A stretch of DNA of 64,000 nt from Rhodoluna limnophila (GTDB taxonomy: Bacteria > Actinomycetota > Actinomycetes > Actinomycetales > Microbacteriaceae). The DNA lies in contig CAMAXJ010000003.1 in NCBI GenBank assembly GCA_945862155.1, positions 1 through 64,000 of the forward strand, given 5' to 3'. A model generated the notes under the pieces. It searched no databases and was not told where the DNA came from. It worked only from the letters and a program-made list of their open reading frames with translations. Made by a program: the position numbers and the translations under genes. Positions 37,893 to 49,558 of this stretch are shown here, piece after piece. Position 1 is the first letter of the stretch; each line of letters opens with the position of its first letter.

Positions 37893-38165
37893 TTAGTCGG
37901 CCTTTAGAAATTCTTGAATTTGAGCTATCAGGCTATCGGCCAATGCTTGGTCAGCAGTTGGAATCTCAACGGTCAGGGTTTCACCGGCTGAGATCTTCAG
38001 AGCCATCAGGCGAAGGGCTGAATTAGCCTTAGCAAACTCCTGGCCGGTCCTGCCAATTGTTATTTCAAGGCCGGATTCTTTGACCAGCTTTACTATCTGG
38101 CTGGCAGGGCGAGCGTGAAGACCGATTGGGTCTAAAACTTGAACTTTGCCTTGAATCACAGACAA
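37893..38165 (-). CDS. ptsH: PTS phosphocarrier protein HPr
   Basis: HPr passes phosphate from enzyme I to sugar-specific IIA proteins. The active histidine lies in GLHARPAS. A serine in the KANSALRLMAL region occupies the position of regulatory Ser46. I set the start at TTG 38165, because AGGAG at 38176-38172 on the minus strand is spaced 6 nt from it; the frame is open to another TTG at 38180. The chosen start gives 90 residues, close to the family norm. Confidence 0.93.
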   Translation of the reverse strand: MSVIQGKVQVLDPIGLHARPASQIVKLVKESGLEITIGRTGQEFAKANSALRLMALKISAGETLTVEIPTADQALADSLIAQIQEFLKAD

Positions 38166-38289
38166 ACGCTTCTCCTGCAACTTGATTGGGGTCTTGAAGC
38201 TCTAATTATGCTGGTTTTCCTGAGCTTCCGCCCAAAGCTTGGCTCCCATGCTTTCACAGCTAGCTAACAGGCCCAGCTCACTGTTTACA

Positions 38290-38309
38290 CAGCTGACCAT
38301 GGTCAACTG
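38290..38309. promoter_or_regulatory. Near-perfect 20-bp palindrome between ptsH and the DUF4190-like gene
   Basis: TGACCA (38294-38299) and TGGTCA (38300-38305) form a perfect 12-bp palindrome, extended by CAG/CTG arms at 38290-38292 and 38307-38309 with one mismatch between. It lies in the 177-bp divergent region and could be an operator for either gene. Confidence 0.4.
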
Positions 38310-38342
38310 AAGCTAGGAAATTCCAATAAGAAGGAGCCAAAA

Positions 38343-38651
38343 ATGGCAGATACCAAGAGCAAGAAGTTTGATTTCACCTCTCTCAGCACCCTGGCAGTTG
38401 TTTCAATTGCCTCGGCCCTGACTTCAATCGGAGCAGTTGCCGCCATCATTACAGGTCACGTGGCTCTGACTCAGATCAAAAAATCTGGGGAATCAGGTCG
38501 TGGGCTAGCTCTAGCTGGAACCATCATCGGCTACGTCACTATCGCCCTTTGGGTTCTTGGAAGCATTGCATTCGCGGTTGCCGGAGCGTACCTAAGGGGT
38601 AGCTATGGCATGGATGGCATGGGTATGCACCGCATGGGTTGGAACGACTAA
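38343..38651 (+). CDS. DUF4190-like small membrane protein
   Basis: A 102-residue protein with a charged N-terminus, two hydrophobic segments (about 17-45 and 60-85) and the motif GHVALTQIKKSGESGRGLAL between them, characteristic of DUF4190. The C-terminus is short and rich in Met and Gly (GMDGMGMHRMG), which might bind a metal. Function unknown. A good AAGGAG ribosome-binding site precedes the ATG. Confidence 0.8.
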   Translation: MADTKSKKFDFTSLSTLAVVSIASALTSIGAVAAIITGHVALTQIKKSGESGRGLALAGTIIGYVTIALWVLGSIAFAVAGAYLRGSYGMDGMGMHRMGWND

Positions 38652-38657
38652 AAACGT

Positions 38658-39860
38658 TTAGTTGCTAATAGGTTGAGCAACTAGCACTCGGTGGGCGTCG
38701 CCCACTCTGGTAACAATCAGAGTGGCGGCGCCTTCCCCTTTGGGGGCTAATTGCTTACGCAGCTCTTCGGGGGAAATGTCACTGCCGCGTTTTTTGATTT
38801 CAAGAATGCCGATGTTGTTTTCGCGAACGTAAGCCTTGAGCTTTTTGCGATCAAAGACCAGGTTGTCGATTACTTTGTAGCCCTTGAGCCAAGGGGACCA
38901 AATCAAATCGTTCGAGCTCAGGTAAGCAATATCAGGTGCAATCAGTGTCAGCCCCAAAGTTGCTGCAAAATCTGAAATCAGTCTTGATCGAATCAGAGAA
39001 TTATCAGGCTCGTAAACGTAAGCACCTAGCTCACCCAATTCTGCATTTGGACTATCGATTTTTGCTGATGTGATCTCGTGTTGTCCGCCTGAATCCAACA
39101 AAAGTGCAGAACGTGCGATGTTTTCACGCGCTAGTTTTCCAAACCACAAACTCATTTCAACTAGATCGCCTTCAACTGACACCCACTGCGCCTCAGCGAC
39201 TTCTGGGATTTGTTTTCTGTCGTGACCAGGTCCCAGTTTGATCCCCGTGGGTTTGGTTTTTGCTTGCTCGATGCAGAAGTTGTAGTTAGGGGAATAGTTG
39301 GCAGGGTCAAAGTGCCGTTGCGTGCTGGATTTTTTGGCTCCATGAAGCTCTCGCCTTGCCGGGTCAAAGAACAAGGCTTCAAATTTAGATAAATCAAGTT
39401 GCTCAACGTTGGCAATTTCAACTCTGGCATTTTCAAATGGAGCCAAGTTGTAAGTTGCAACGGCGGCTGTGACCTCATCTAACTCGAAGGCGTGCACGTC
39501 TAACCCCAACGAAGCCATGGCCATCGACTCCGCCCCAATGCCACAGCCAAGGTCGGCAACTTGGGCTATGCCGGCTGACCTAAAGCGCCCTGCGTGCAAA
39601 GCGGCGACTTTCAGCCTGGAGGCTTGCTCTAAACCAGCTTCGGTAAAGAGCATTTGGGCGGCAAATTCTCCGAATTTGGACTGGCCCCGCTTGCGTAATT
39701 TGGCTTGGGTTAGAACCGCTGCCACAGTGGCTGGGTCGTGGCCATCAGATCGGAGCTTTTTCACCAGGGCCAAAACATCGGTAGTGGAGGAGTAGTCAAT
39801 CTGGGCCAAAAGTGCCTGGCCGGCAGTGCCGGCAAGCCTTACAAAGTCCTCGCGCTCCAT
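38658..39860 (-). CDS. Class I SAM methyltransferase with THUMP-like domain
   Basis: A 400-residue protein. The central Rossmann methyltransferase domain has motif I VADLGCGIGAESMAMA at about residues 100-115 and a FFDPARRE motif. The C-terminal part resembles the THUMP-like domain of an actinobacterial and Bacteroidetes family thought to act on RNA. The substrate is unknown. TAGCCT lies exactly 6 nt before the ATG on the minus strand and no ribosome-binding site is present, suggesting a leaderless mRNA. Confidence 0.82.
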   Translation of the reverse strand: MEREDFVRLAGTAGQALLAQIDYSSTTDVLALVKKLRSDGHDPATVAAVLTQAKLRKRGQSKFGEFAAQMLFTEAGLEQASRLKVAALHAGRFRSAGIAQVADLGCGIGAESMAMASLGLDVHAFELDEVTAAVATYNLAPFENARVEIANVEQLDLSKFEALFFDPARRELHGAKKSSTQRHFDPANYSPNYNFCIEQAKTKPTGIKLGPGHDRKQIPEVAEAQWVSVEGDLVEMSLWFGKLARENIARSALLLDSGGQHEITSAKIDSPNAELGELGAYVYEPDNSLIRSRLISDFAATLGLTLIAPDIAYLSSNDLIWSPWLKGYKVIDNLVFDRKKLKAYVRENNIGILEIKKRGSDISPEELRKQLAPKGEGAATLIVTRVGDAHRVLVAQPISN

Positions 39861-39921
39861 TGTTAGAGGCTACCAACCAGGGCCCCTTGGCTAGAGGCCG
39901 CAGGCCGTGCTAATGTTCTAG

Positions 39922-39948
39922 TTAGCACTCTCACCTCGAGATTGCTAA
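39922..39948 (+). promoter_or_regulatory. CIRCE operator of groES
   Basis: TTAGCACTC at 39922-39930, nine bases, then GATTGCTAA at 39940-39948 matches the CIRCE consensus (TTAGCACTC-N9-GAGTGCTAA) with one mismatch. CIRCE is bound by the HrcA repressor, so groES should be induced by heat shock. Confidence 0.92.
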
Positions 39949-39980
39949 TCATCCAAAACTTATATAAAGAAGAGGTCATA

Positions 39981-40280
39981 ATGTCGGTTTCAATCAAGCC
40001 GCTTGAAGATCGTATTGTTGTCCGTCCAATGGCTGCCGAGCAGGTCACATCCTCAGGTCTTGTAATTCCTGACACCGCTCAGGAGAAGCCTCAGGAGGCA
40101 GAGGTTATCGCTGTTGGCCCAGGTCGCGTTGACGACAAAGGAACCCGTATCCCGGTTGACGTATCAGTTGGCGACATGGTTATCTTCTCGAAGTATGGCG
40201 GCACCGAGCTCAAGTACAACGGCGAAGAGTACCTAGTACTTTCAGCTCGCGATGTACTAGCTATCGTCACCAAGAAATAA
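39981..40280 (+). CDS. groES: Co-chaperonin GroES
   Basis: A 99-residue GroES, the lid of the GroEL chamber. The start ATG 39981 gives [16 protein letters not shown], after AGAGG; the longer open frame upstream runs into the CIRCE element. The mobile-loop region [17 protein letters not shown] is complete. The gene is monocistronic, with an operator before and a terminator after; no groEL lies nearby. Confidence 0.98.
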   Translation: MSVSIKPLEDRIVVRPMAAEQVTSSGLVIPDTAQEKPQEAEVIAVGPGRVDDKGTRIPVDVSVGDMVIFSKYGGTELKYNGEEYLVLSARDVLAIVTKK

Positions 40281-40290
40281 ACATCTTTCA

Positions 40291-40324
40291 AAACCCCCAA
40301 GCCCTTTCGGGTTTGGGGGTTTAG
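40291..40324 (+). terminator. Rho-independent terminator of groES
   Basis: AAACCCCCAA (40291-40300) pairs with TTGGGGGTTT (40313-40322) over 10 bp, with extra C/G pairing in the loop. It begins 11 nt after the groES stop. Confidence 0.88.
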
Positions 40325-40334
40325 CTTTAAGCCC

Positions 40335-40340
40335 TAGATT
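40335..40340 (+). promoter_or_regulatory. -10 box of rarD, probably leaderless
   Basis: TAGATT fits the TANNNT pattern and lies exactly 6 nt before the GTG of rarD. No ribosome-binding site is present in that gap, and the preceding terminator ends about 12 nt upstream. Confidence 0.45.
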
Positions 40341-40346
40341 GGGTTT

Positions 40347-41255
40347 GTGAACGAAAAGACTAAAGGAATTGGCTACGGTCTTTCGGCCTACCTGATTTGG
40401 GGCAGCTTTCCACTAGTGATTGCAATGCTTTCATTTGCTGATCCTTTTGAAATTGTGGTGTGGCGAGTAATTTTTGGATTCGCTTTTGGACTCGCAGTGA
40501 TTTTGGTGACGAGAAAGTTTTCCGAGTATCTCTCGGTGTTCAAACAACCAAAGCAATTGCTCTGGATTTCAGTTGCTGCGGTTGTCATTTACATTAACTG
40601 GCAGGTTTACGTTTATGCCGTTGCCGAGAACCATGTACTCGAAGCATCACTTGGATACTTTATTAATCCTCTGGTGACAATCGCACTTGCAACAATTTTT
40701 CTAAAGGAGAAACTCAACGTACTTCAGTGGGTAGCGGTTGGACTTGGCGGGGTAGCAGTTTTGATTCTTACTTTCAACTACGGTCAGCCTCCAGTAATTG
40801 CACTGACCCTTGCGCTGTCTTTTGGAATCTACGGACTTGCTAAAAACCGATTGGGCGGGAAAGTTTCTGCGTTGAATAGCTTCACGGTGGAAACTACCCT
40901 TCTACTTCCACTAGGAATTGTTCAGCTAGTGGTTTTAGCCGGAATGATGCAGATCCAATTTGGCTACGCGGGGCTAGCGCCTTCCCTTGGACTTGCTGCC
41001 TACGGAGTGCTAACTGCCATACCTCTTTTGCTTTTTGGAGCAGCCGCGAAGCGGGTACCGCTTAGTTACATCGGCTTCATGCAGTACCTGACACCGACGA
41101 TGCAGTTTTTGCTCGGCCTCCTTGTTTTCCAGGAGCCTATGCCAGCTGCCAGATGGCTGGGATTTGCGATGGTCTGGTTTGCGCTGTCGATTCTGTCCTT
41201 TGATGCCCTCAGGCAATTACGGAACCGTTCCAAGTTCGTAGCCCCGGTGTCTTGA
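40347..41255 (+). CDS. rarD: EamA family transporter RarD
   Basis: A 302-residue membrane protein with about ten hydrophobic segments. The KGIGYGLSAYLIWGSFPL start, WRVIFGF and the EASLGYFINPLVTI motif are those of the RarD subgroup of drug/metabolite transporters. The substrate is not established. Start is GTG at 40347. Confidence 0.9.
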   Translation: MNEKTKGIGYGLSAYLIWGSFPLVIAMLSFADPFEIVVWRVIFGFAFGLAVILVTRKFSEYLSVFKQPKQLLWISVAAVVIYINWQVYVYAVAENHVLEASLGYFINPLVTIALATIFLKEKLNVLQWVAVGLGGVAVLILTFNYGQPPVIALTLALSFGIYGLAKNRLGGKVSALNSFTVETTLLLPLGIVQLVVLAGMMQIQFGYAGLAPSLGLAAYGVLTAIPLLLFGAAAKRVPLSYIGFMQYLTPTMQFLLGLLVFQEPMPAARWLGFAMVWFALSILSFDALRQLRNRSKFVAPVS

Positions 41256-41525
41256 GGGCCGGCAAGGGCCAGATTCCGAAACCTAATTGTTACCTTTGGC
41301 AGATTAGCCCAAAAAATCTACGGAATCCGCGGAAATAGGGCCTATTTACTGCGAAATAGGGTCTCTTTTTTGACAAATAGTGCGAATTCCGCCCTGTTGG
41401 ATTGGCTGTGGGCCCACCGCGCCCGAATCTAGAGGGTGCATTTGACAACCTTCAAACTACACTTGAGAGTGTGAGGCCAGCTTCAGTATTGCTGAGCTTC
41501 CAATCCATTATATATAAGGAGCAAA
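41256..41525 (+). promoter_or_regulatory. Upstream region of the amino-acid-binding lipoprotein gene
   Basis: This 270-bp gap has no gene. It holds an odd 15-bp palindrome, AAATAGG-G-CCTATTT (41333-41347), followed by the related GCGAAATAGGG at 41351-41361. Upstream of these, TAGCCCAAAAAATCTAC at 41305-41321 is nearly repeated before the DeoR gene at 50395. TTGACA occurs at 41370 and 41442 without clear -10 partners. A TATATA stretch and an AAGGAG ribosome-binding site lie just before the ATG. Confidence 0.5.
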
Positions 41526-42785
41526 ATGAGTTCATTTTCATTCTCGCGCCGTAACAAGAAGACTGCAACAGCAGTAGCGATCCTTGCTGCTTCTGCTTTG
41601 GTTCTTTCTGGTTGCGCCGCAGGTACAGCAGATGAGGGCCGCGATGCAGACGGCAACCTTAATCTGTTGATCGGTACAGCACTTCCACAGACCGGAAGCC
41701 TTGCATTCCTAGGCCCACCGGAAGAAGCCGGTGTTGCACTTGCTTTGAAGGACATCAACGAAGCTGCCAAGGGCATCAACCTAACAGTTGAGTGGGGTGA
41801 CTCAGGTGACCTAGACAACAAAGCTTACGAAACCGAGATTCCTCGTCTTCTAAGCGCTGGCGTTAAGGCCATCATTGGAGCTGCATCTTCTGGTACATCT
41901 CTAGCTTTCATCGACCAGGTTGTTGGCGCTGGAGTACTACAGTTCTCACCAGCTAACACTTCACCAACCCTGACCACATACGACGACAAGGGACTTTACT
42001 TCCGTACAGCTCCTTCTGACCTACTTCAGGGTGAAGTTCTAGGAAACCTAATGGCTGCCGATGGCCACCAGACTGCCGCAATGATCGTTCTAAACGACGC
42101 ATACGGAACTGGTCTTCGCGACGCAACTCAGGCATCATTTGAGGCTGCTGGCGGAAGCATCGTAGCTGCTCCTGTATTCAACCCAGGTGACACTAACTTC
42201 AGCGCTCAGATTTCTGAAGCGTTGGCAGCTAGCCCAGACGCTATCGTTCTGATCACCTTCGATGAGGCAAAGACAATTGTGCCTGCACTAGTAAGCCAGT
42301 TCCCGAAGGAGAAAATCTACTTCGTTGACGGTAACCTAGCTGACTACTCTGAGGTATTTGAGCCTGGCACCCTAACCGGTGCTAAGGGTACTGCCCCAGG
42401 TCTAGACCCAGACACAATCATGGACTTCCTAACCAGGATGGACGACAACTGGGTTGCTGAAGGCAACGCCAAGTTGGACTCCTACCTATACGGTCCAGAA
42501 TCATACGACGCAGTAGTTCTAATTGCTCTAGCAGCTCTTGCAGCTGACTCGACCAATGGTGTTCTAATGGCTGGCAAGCTTCAGGAAGTTTCTGGAGGTT
42601 CCGGTTCAGGTACCAAGTGCACCAGCTTTGCTGAGTGTGCTGACATCATTATCGGTGGCGGCGTAGCTGACTACGACGGTATCTCAAGCCCAGTAACATT
42701 TGACGAGTATGGAGACCCAACACAGGGTAACATCCTTATCTCAATCTACGGGGACGACAACAAGATCACTGCCGTAAAGAACTAA
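41526..42785 (+). CDS. Branched-chain amino-acid-type ABC transporter substrate-binding lipoprotein
   Basis: A 419-residue exported lipoprotein with lipobox LSGC (Cys30) after a basic, hydrophobic signal peptide. The mature part is a periplasmic-binding-protein type I fold of the LivJ/urea-binding class (IGTALPQTGSLAFLGPPEEAG; AIIGAASSGTSLAFIDQVV). It probably works with the livHMGF genes that end 66 bp downstream on the opposite strand. Ligand could be branched-chain amino acids, amides or urea. Strong AAGGAG ribosome-binding site. Confidence 0.9.
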   Translation: MSSFSFSRRNKKTATAVAILAASALVLSGCAAGTADEGRDADGNLNLLIGTALPQTGSLAFLGPPEEAGVALALKDINEAAKGINLTVEWGDSGDLDNKAYETEIPRLLSAGVKAIIGAASSGTSLAFIDQVVGAGVLQFSPANTSPTLTTYDDKGLYFRTAPSDLLQGEVLGNLMAADGHQTAAMIVLNDAYGTGLRDATQASFEAAGGSIVAAPVFNPGDTNFSAQISEALAASPDAIVLITFDEAKTIVPALVSQFPKEKIYFVDGNLADYSEVFEPGTLTGAKGTAPGLDPDTIMDFLTRMDDNWVAEGNAKLDSYLYGPESYDAVVLIALAALAADSTNGVLMAGKLQEVSGGSGSGTKCTSFAECADIIIGGGVADYDGISSPVTFDEYGDPTQGNILISIYGDDNKITAVKN

Positions 42786-42804
42786 CACTAAGTAAAAAAA
42801 GTAG

Positions 42805-42834
42805 AAACCCCCGGGAGCAATCCCGGGGGTTTTT
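42805..42834. terminator. Bidirectional terminator between the binding protein and livF
   Basis: AAACCCCCGGGA (42805-42816) pairs perfectly with TCCCGGGGGTTT (42821-42832) around a GCAA loop. T-runs lie on both strands (TTTTT after, AAAAAAA before), so it can end both convergent transcripts. Confidence 0.9.
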
Positions 42835-42850
42835 CAATTGGTTAGATTTG

Positions 42851-43576
42851 CTACTCGCCTAGTGTTCCTAGGTACAATCCGATTACCTTTGGATCGGATA
42901 GGAGCTCACGGCCGGTTCCAACAACAGCATCCTTACCCTGATCTAGAACGTAAGCACGATCTGAGATCTGGAGGCAACGACGAGCGTTTTGCTCAACCAT
43001 GATTGTTGTCACGCCTGCCTTGTTGATTTCAGATACTCGAAGGAAAGCCTCATCCTGCCGAACCGGGGACAGGCCGGCTGATGGCTCATCCAGTAGCAGA
43101 ACCTCTGGGCCCATCATTAGAGCTCGGCTCATTGCAACCATCTGACGCTCACCACCGGATAGTGATCCAGCGCGCTGCTTGAGTCTTTTGCCTAGTTCAG
43201 CAAAGATGCCAGTTACAAACTCAAGGCGCTCAGAGTAGTCCTTTGGCTTCTGGAACAAACCCATCTGAAGGTTTTCTTCAATAGTTAGCGAAGGAAAAAC
43301 ATTGTTGTTTTGAGGAACAAAACCAATGCCCTTGGCAACTAGCTGATTGGCCTTGAGGTTGGCAATTGACTCACCGTTTAGAAGGATCTCTCCTTCGCGA
43401 ACCTTGAGCAGTCCAAATATTGCCTTTAGCAGGGTTGATTTACCGGCACCGTTAGGGCCGATAATTCCAACAAGCTCGCCCTGGTTGGCAAAGAAGTTAG
43501 CACCGTTCAAAATGTTTACCCCCGGCAGGTAGCCGGCGACTAGGCCCTTAGTTTCAATAACTGGGGTGGATGCCAT
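42851..43576 (-). CDS. livF: Branched-chain amino acid ABC transporter ATPase LivF
   Basis: A 241-residue ATPase with Walker A GPNGAGKSTLL, signature LSGGERQMVAMSRALM and Walker B VLLLDEPSAGLSP, ending in the short LivF-type LYLGTLGE. Last gene of the livHMGF run, 3 nt after livG. Confidence 0.95.
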   Translation of the reverse strand: MASTPVIETKGLVAGYLPGVNILNGANFFANQGELVGIIGPNGAGKSTLLKAIFGLLKVREGEILLNGESIANLKANQLVAKGIGFVPQNNNVFPSLTIEENLQMGLFQKPKDYSERLEFVTGIFAELGKRLKQRAGSLSGGERQMVAMSRALMMGPEVLLLDEPSAGLSPVRQDEAFLRVSEINKAGVTTIMVEQNARRCLQISDRAYVLDQGKDAVVGTGRELLSDPKVIGLYLGTLGE

Positions 43577-43579
43577 GGC

Positions 43580-44482
43580 TTACTTCTTTCCCTTTGGAAG
43601 TGTGATTCGACCGGTGATTGTTCCAAGGTCGGTGTCTTGGTGAGAACCGAGGTAAGCGTCGATTACGGCAGGGTTTTTCATAACCTCTTCGGCAGGACCT
43701 TCGGCAACTACTCGGCCCTCGGCCATAACGATTACCCAGTCGGCGATGTGACGAACCATGTGCATGTCGTGCTCAACAAACAAAACTGTCATACCTTGTT
43801 CTTTCAGGCCAAGCACGTGCTCCAGAAGTGACTGAGTCAACGCTGGGTTTACTCCTGCCATCGGCTCATCGAGCATCACAAGAACTGGATCAGTCATTAG
43901 CGCTCTGGCCATTTCCAGAAGCTTGCGCTGTCCACCAGACAAGCTAGCCGCGAAATCATCCTTTTTAGCATCTAGCTTGAAGCGCTTTAGTAGCTCCATA
44001 GCCTTGGCCTCAATCTCCACTTCCTTTACCTTCCAAAGGAAAGAGAAAAGTGAATACAGAAGCTTCTCTCCACGCTGGTCCTTAGCCCCGAGCTTCATGT
44101 TTTCCAAAACAGTCAGCAAGCTAAGAGCCTTGGTCAGCTGGAAGGTGCGGACCTGTCCCATCTGGGCAACCTTGAAAGCCGGAATTCCAGCTAAAGACTT
44201 TCCTGCAAATGACCAGCTTCCGGTGTCTGGCTTGTCGAAGCCAGTTAGAAGGTTGAACAGTGTGGTCTTACCGGCACCGTTTGGACCGATCAGCGCGGTG
44301 ATTGCACCGCGCGGGATTTCAAGGTGCTCAACGTCAACGGCGGTAAGCCCGCCGAAGCGACGAGATACCCCGTCGATTGTGACGATTGGGTCGACCTTTG
44401 AAACGCCGGGGCGTATCTCACCGATGTGTAGGCCTGTGGTTTTTGACGCAGGCTTGCCTGGGATTTTTGCGCTACTTGACAA
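43580..44482 (-). CDS. livG: Branched-chain amino acid ABC transporter ATPase LivG
   Basis: A 300-residue ATPase with Walker A GPNGAGKTTLF, signature LSGGQRKLLEMARALM and the LivG-specific GVNPALTQ region. The first 30 residues and the last 15 are extra relative to E. coli LivG. The TTG start at 44482 overlaps livM by 11 bp. Confidence 0.94.
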   Translation of the reverse strand: MSSSAKIPGKPASKTTGLHIGEIRPGVSKVDPIVTIDGVSRRFGGLTAVDVEHLEIPRGAITALIGPNGAGKTTLFNLLTGFDKPDTGSWSFAGKSLAGIPAFKVAQMGQVRTFQLTKALSLLTVLENMKLGAKDQRGEKLLYSLFSFLWKVKEVEIEAKAMELLKRFKLDAKKDDFAASLSGGQRKLLEMARALMTDPVLVMLDEPMAGVNPALTQSLLEHVLGLKEQGMTVLFVEHDMHMVRHIADWVIVMAEGRVVAEGPAEEVMKNPAVIDAYLGSHQDTDLGTITGRITLPKGKK

Positions 44483-45452
44483 AAGTCAGCTCCTTCTTAT
44501 CGCCCAGGATTCCCTGAGGACGGTAGATAACAAGCAGCATCAGACCAACTCCTACCAAGATGAACCTGATGGTTGAGGCCTGAATGCTGCTGATGAACGG
44601 CAGGACTCCGCTGGTAACTAGCTCAGGAAGCACGTTGGATAGGAAGGACTGGAGCACCCAGAAGAGCACGGCTCCAAGAACCGGACCAAACACGGTCGCC
44701 GCTCCTCCAAGCAACAGGGCTGTCCAAACGAAGAAGGTCAGTGAGGTCACGTAAACACCCGGGTTGATCGAAGAAGGTAAGGCGTAAATGACACCACCGA
44801 GAGACCCGAAGATACCTCCAATAATCAGTGCTTGCATCTTGTAGGCAAAAACGTTCTTACCCAAAGCGCGGACGGCATCTTCGTCTTCTCGAATAGCCTT
44901 GATGACTCGACCCCAAGGACTCTTCATAAGAAGAAGCAGAACAAAGACACAAGCAACGAGGGCAAGCAGTCCTAGAACCAGTACCCAGAGCTCGACACTG
45001 TTGTAGGTCCAAGGCCCAAATCCATAGTCAGCTTCAGGGAACGGGTTGGCTGCCCTAAAACTGTTGTGGTATCCGGAAAGACCGTCGGCCCCTCCGGTGA
45101 TATCTCCAAATGCTGTAGTTAGAAATAGCAGTCTAAGAATCTCGGCAGCTGCAATGGTCACGATAGCCAGGTAGTCACCGCGAAGACGCAGGGTAGGAAT
45201 ACCAAGAATCAGAGAGAAGATAACTGAAGCAACAAGGCTGACCAAGATGCCCTGCCACCACTCGAAGCCAAAAACCAAAACCGAAATCGCGTATCCGTAG
45301 GCACCAATGGCCATGTATCCGGCGATACCGAAGTTTAGAAGTCCTGCGAATCCAAAGTGCATCGCAAGCCCTAATGCTGCCAAGGCAAAGGCCATGGTGG
45401 CTGGGCTCAGCAGGCTCTGAGCTGTGTTGTTTAGAATTGCTAACCAGTCCAT
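44472..45452 (-). CDS. livM: Branched-chain amino acid ABC transporter permease LivM
   Basis: A 326-residue membrane protein with about eight or nine hydrophobic segments and the LivM motifs LNFGIAGYMAIGAYGYA, TLRLRGDYLAIVTIAAAEI and AIREDEDAVRALGKNVFAYK. It pairs with LivH to form the channel. Confidence 0.94.
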   Translation of the reverse strand: MDWLAILNNTAQSLLSPATMAFALAALGLAMHFGFAGLLNFGIAGYMAIGAYGYAISVLVFGFEWWQGILVSLVASVIFSLILGIPTLRLRGDYLAIVTIAAAEILRLLFLTTAFGDITGGADGLSGYHNSFRAANPFPEADYGFGPWTYNSVELWVLVLGLLALVACVFVLLLLMKSPWGRVIKAIREDEDAVRALGKNVFAYKMQALIIGGIFGSLGGVIYALPSSINPGVYVTSLTFFVWTALLLGGAATVFGPVLGAVLFWVLQSFLSNVLPELVTSGVLPFISSIQASTIRFILVGVGLMLLVIYRPQGILGDKKELTFVK

Positions 45453-45462
45453 GAGTTCTTCC

Positions 45463-48426
<2,964 letters not shown>

Positions 48427-48436
48427 GAAAAAATCT

Positions 48437-49558
48437 ATGACTGAAATTGAAATTGGAAGAAACAAGCGCGCCAAGCGCGCTTACGCCTTCGACGATGTTG
48501 CAATAGTTCCAACCAGAAGAACTCGCGATCCTAATGACGTATCAACTGCTTGGTCAATCGATGCTTACGAATTCAAGATGCCAATCTTGGCAGCGCCAGT
48601 AGACTCTGTTGTTTCACCGACCACCGCAATTGAAATGGGAAAGCTCGGAGGTCTAGGAGTACTAGATCTTGAGGGGCTTTGGACTAGATACGACAACCCA
48701 GAAAAACTCCTTGAGGAAATTTCAAAACTTTCAGATGTTGATGCAACTAGCCGCATGCAGCAAATCTACTCAGAGCCAATCAAGCCTGAATTGATTCGCG
48801 ATCGCATCGCCCAGATTCGTGCTGGAGGAGGAGTTGTTGCGGGAGCACTTTCTCCGCAGCGCACCGCTCAGTTTGCAGACGTCGTTCTAAACGCCGGTGT
48901 TGATATCTTTGTGATTCGCGGAACTACTGTTTCTGCCGAGCACGTTGCAAAAGATAACGAGCCGTTGAATTTGAAGAAGTTCATCTACGAGCTAGATGTT
49001 CCAGTAATTGTTGGCGGGGTAGCTAACTACACCGCCGCCCTTCACTTGATGCGAACCGGTGCGGCTGGCGTGCTGGTTGGCTTTGGAGGCGGAGCTGCAA
49101 CCACAACCCGCGCCGTACTTGGCATCCACGCCCCTATGGCTACCGCCGTAGCTGATGTGGCAGGAGCTAGGCGCGACTACATGGACGAGTCTGGAGGCCG
49201 GTACGTGCACGTAATTGCTGACGGTGGGCTTGGTACCTCGGGAGATATAGTCAAGGCAATTGCCTGCGGAGCAGACGCTGTGATGATCGGTTCAATTCTT
49301 GCAAGGAGCAAAGATGCTCCTGGTCGCGGTTGGCATTGGGGTGCAGAGGCCTACCACCAGGAGCTGCCACGCGGAAACCGAGTTCAGGTTGGACAAAATG
49401 GAAGCCTTGAGCAAATCCTTACCGGCCCATCAACTTCTTCAGACGGTGTGACAAACATCGTTGGAGCTCTCGCTCGTTCGATGGCAACCACCGGCTACTC
49501 AGACCTAAAGGAATTCCAGCGAGTTGAAGTTGTGCTGGCTCCATATCATAAGAGCTAA
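48437..49558 (+). CDS. GuaB3 family IMP dehydrogenase-related protein
   Basis: A 373-residue paralogue of IMPDH lacking CBS domains, typical of the actinobacterial GuaB3 family placed right after guaB. It retains the YAFDDVAIVPTRRTRDP start and the VIADGGLGTSGDIVKAIACG barrel segment, but the canonical GPGSICTTR catalytic loop is not seen. Its reaction is not settled; GMP reductase-like or regulatory roles are possible. It starts 10 nt after guaB. Confidence 0.93.
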   Translation: MTEIEIGRNKRAKRAYAFDDVAIVPTRRTRDPNDVSTAWSIDAYEFKMPILAAPVDSVVSPTTAIEMGKLGGLGVLDLEGLWTRYDNPEKLLEEISKLSDVDATSRMQQIYSEPIKPELIRDRIAQIRAGGGVVAGALSPQRTAQFADVVLNAGVDIFVIRGTTVSAEHVAKDNEPLNLKKFIYELDVPVIVGGVANYTAALHLMRTGAAGVLVGFGGGAATTTRAVLGIHAPMATAVADVAGARRDYMDESGGRYVHVIADGGLGTSGDIVKAIACGADAVMIGSILARSKDAPGRGWHWGAEAYHQELPRGNRVQVGQNGSLEQILTGPSTSSDGVTNIVGALARSMATTGYSDLKEFQRVEVVLAPYHKS

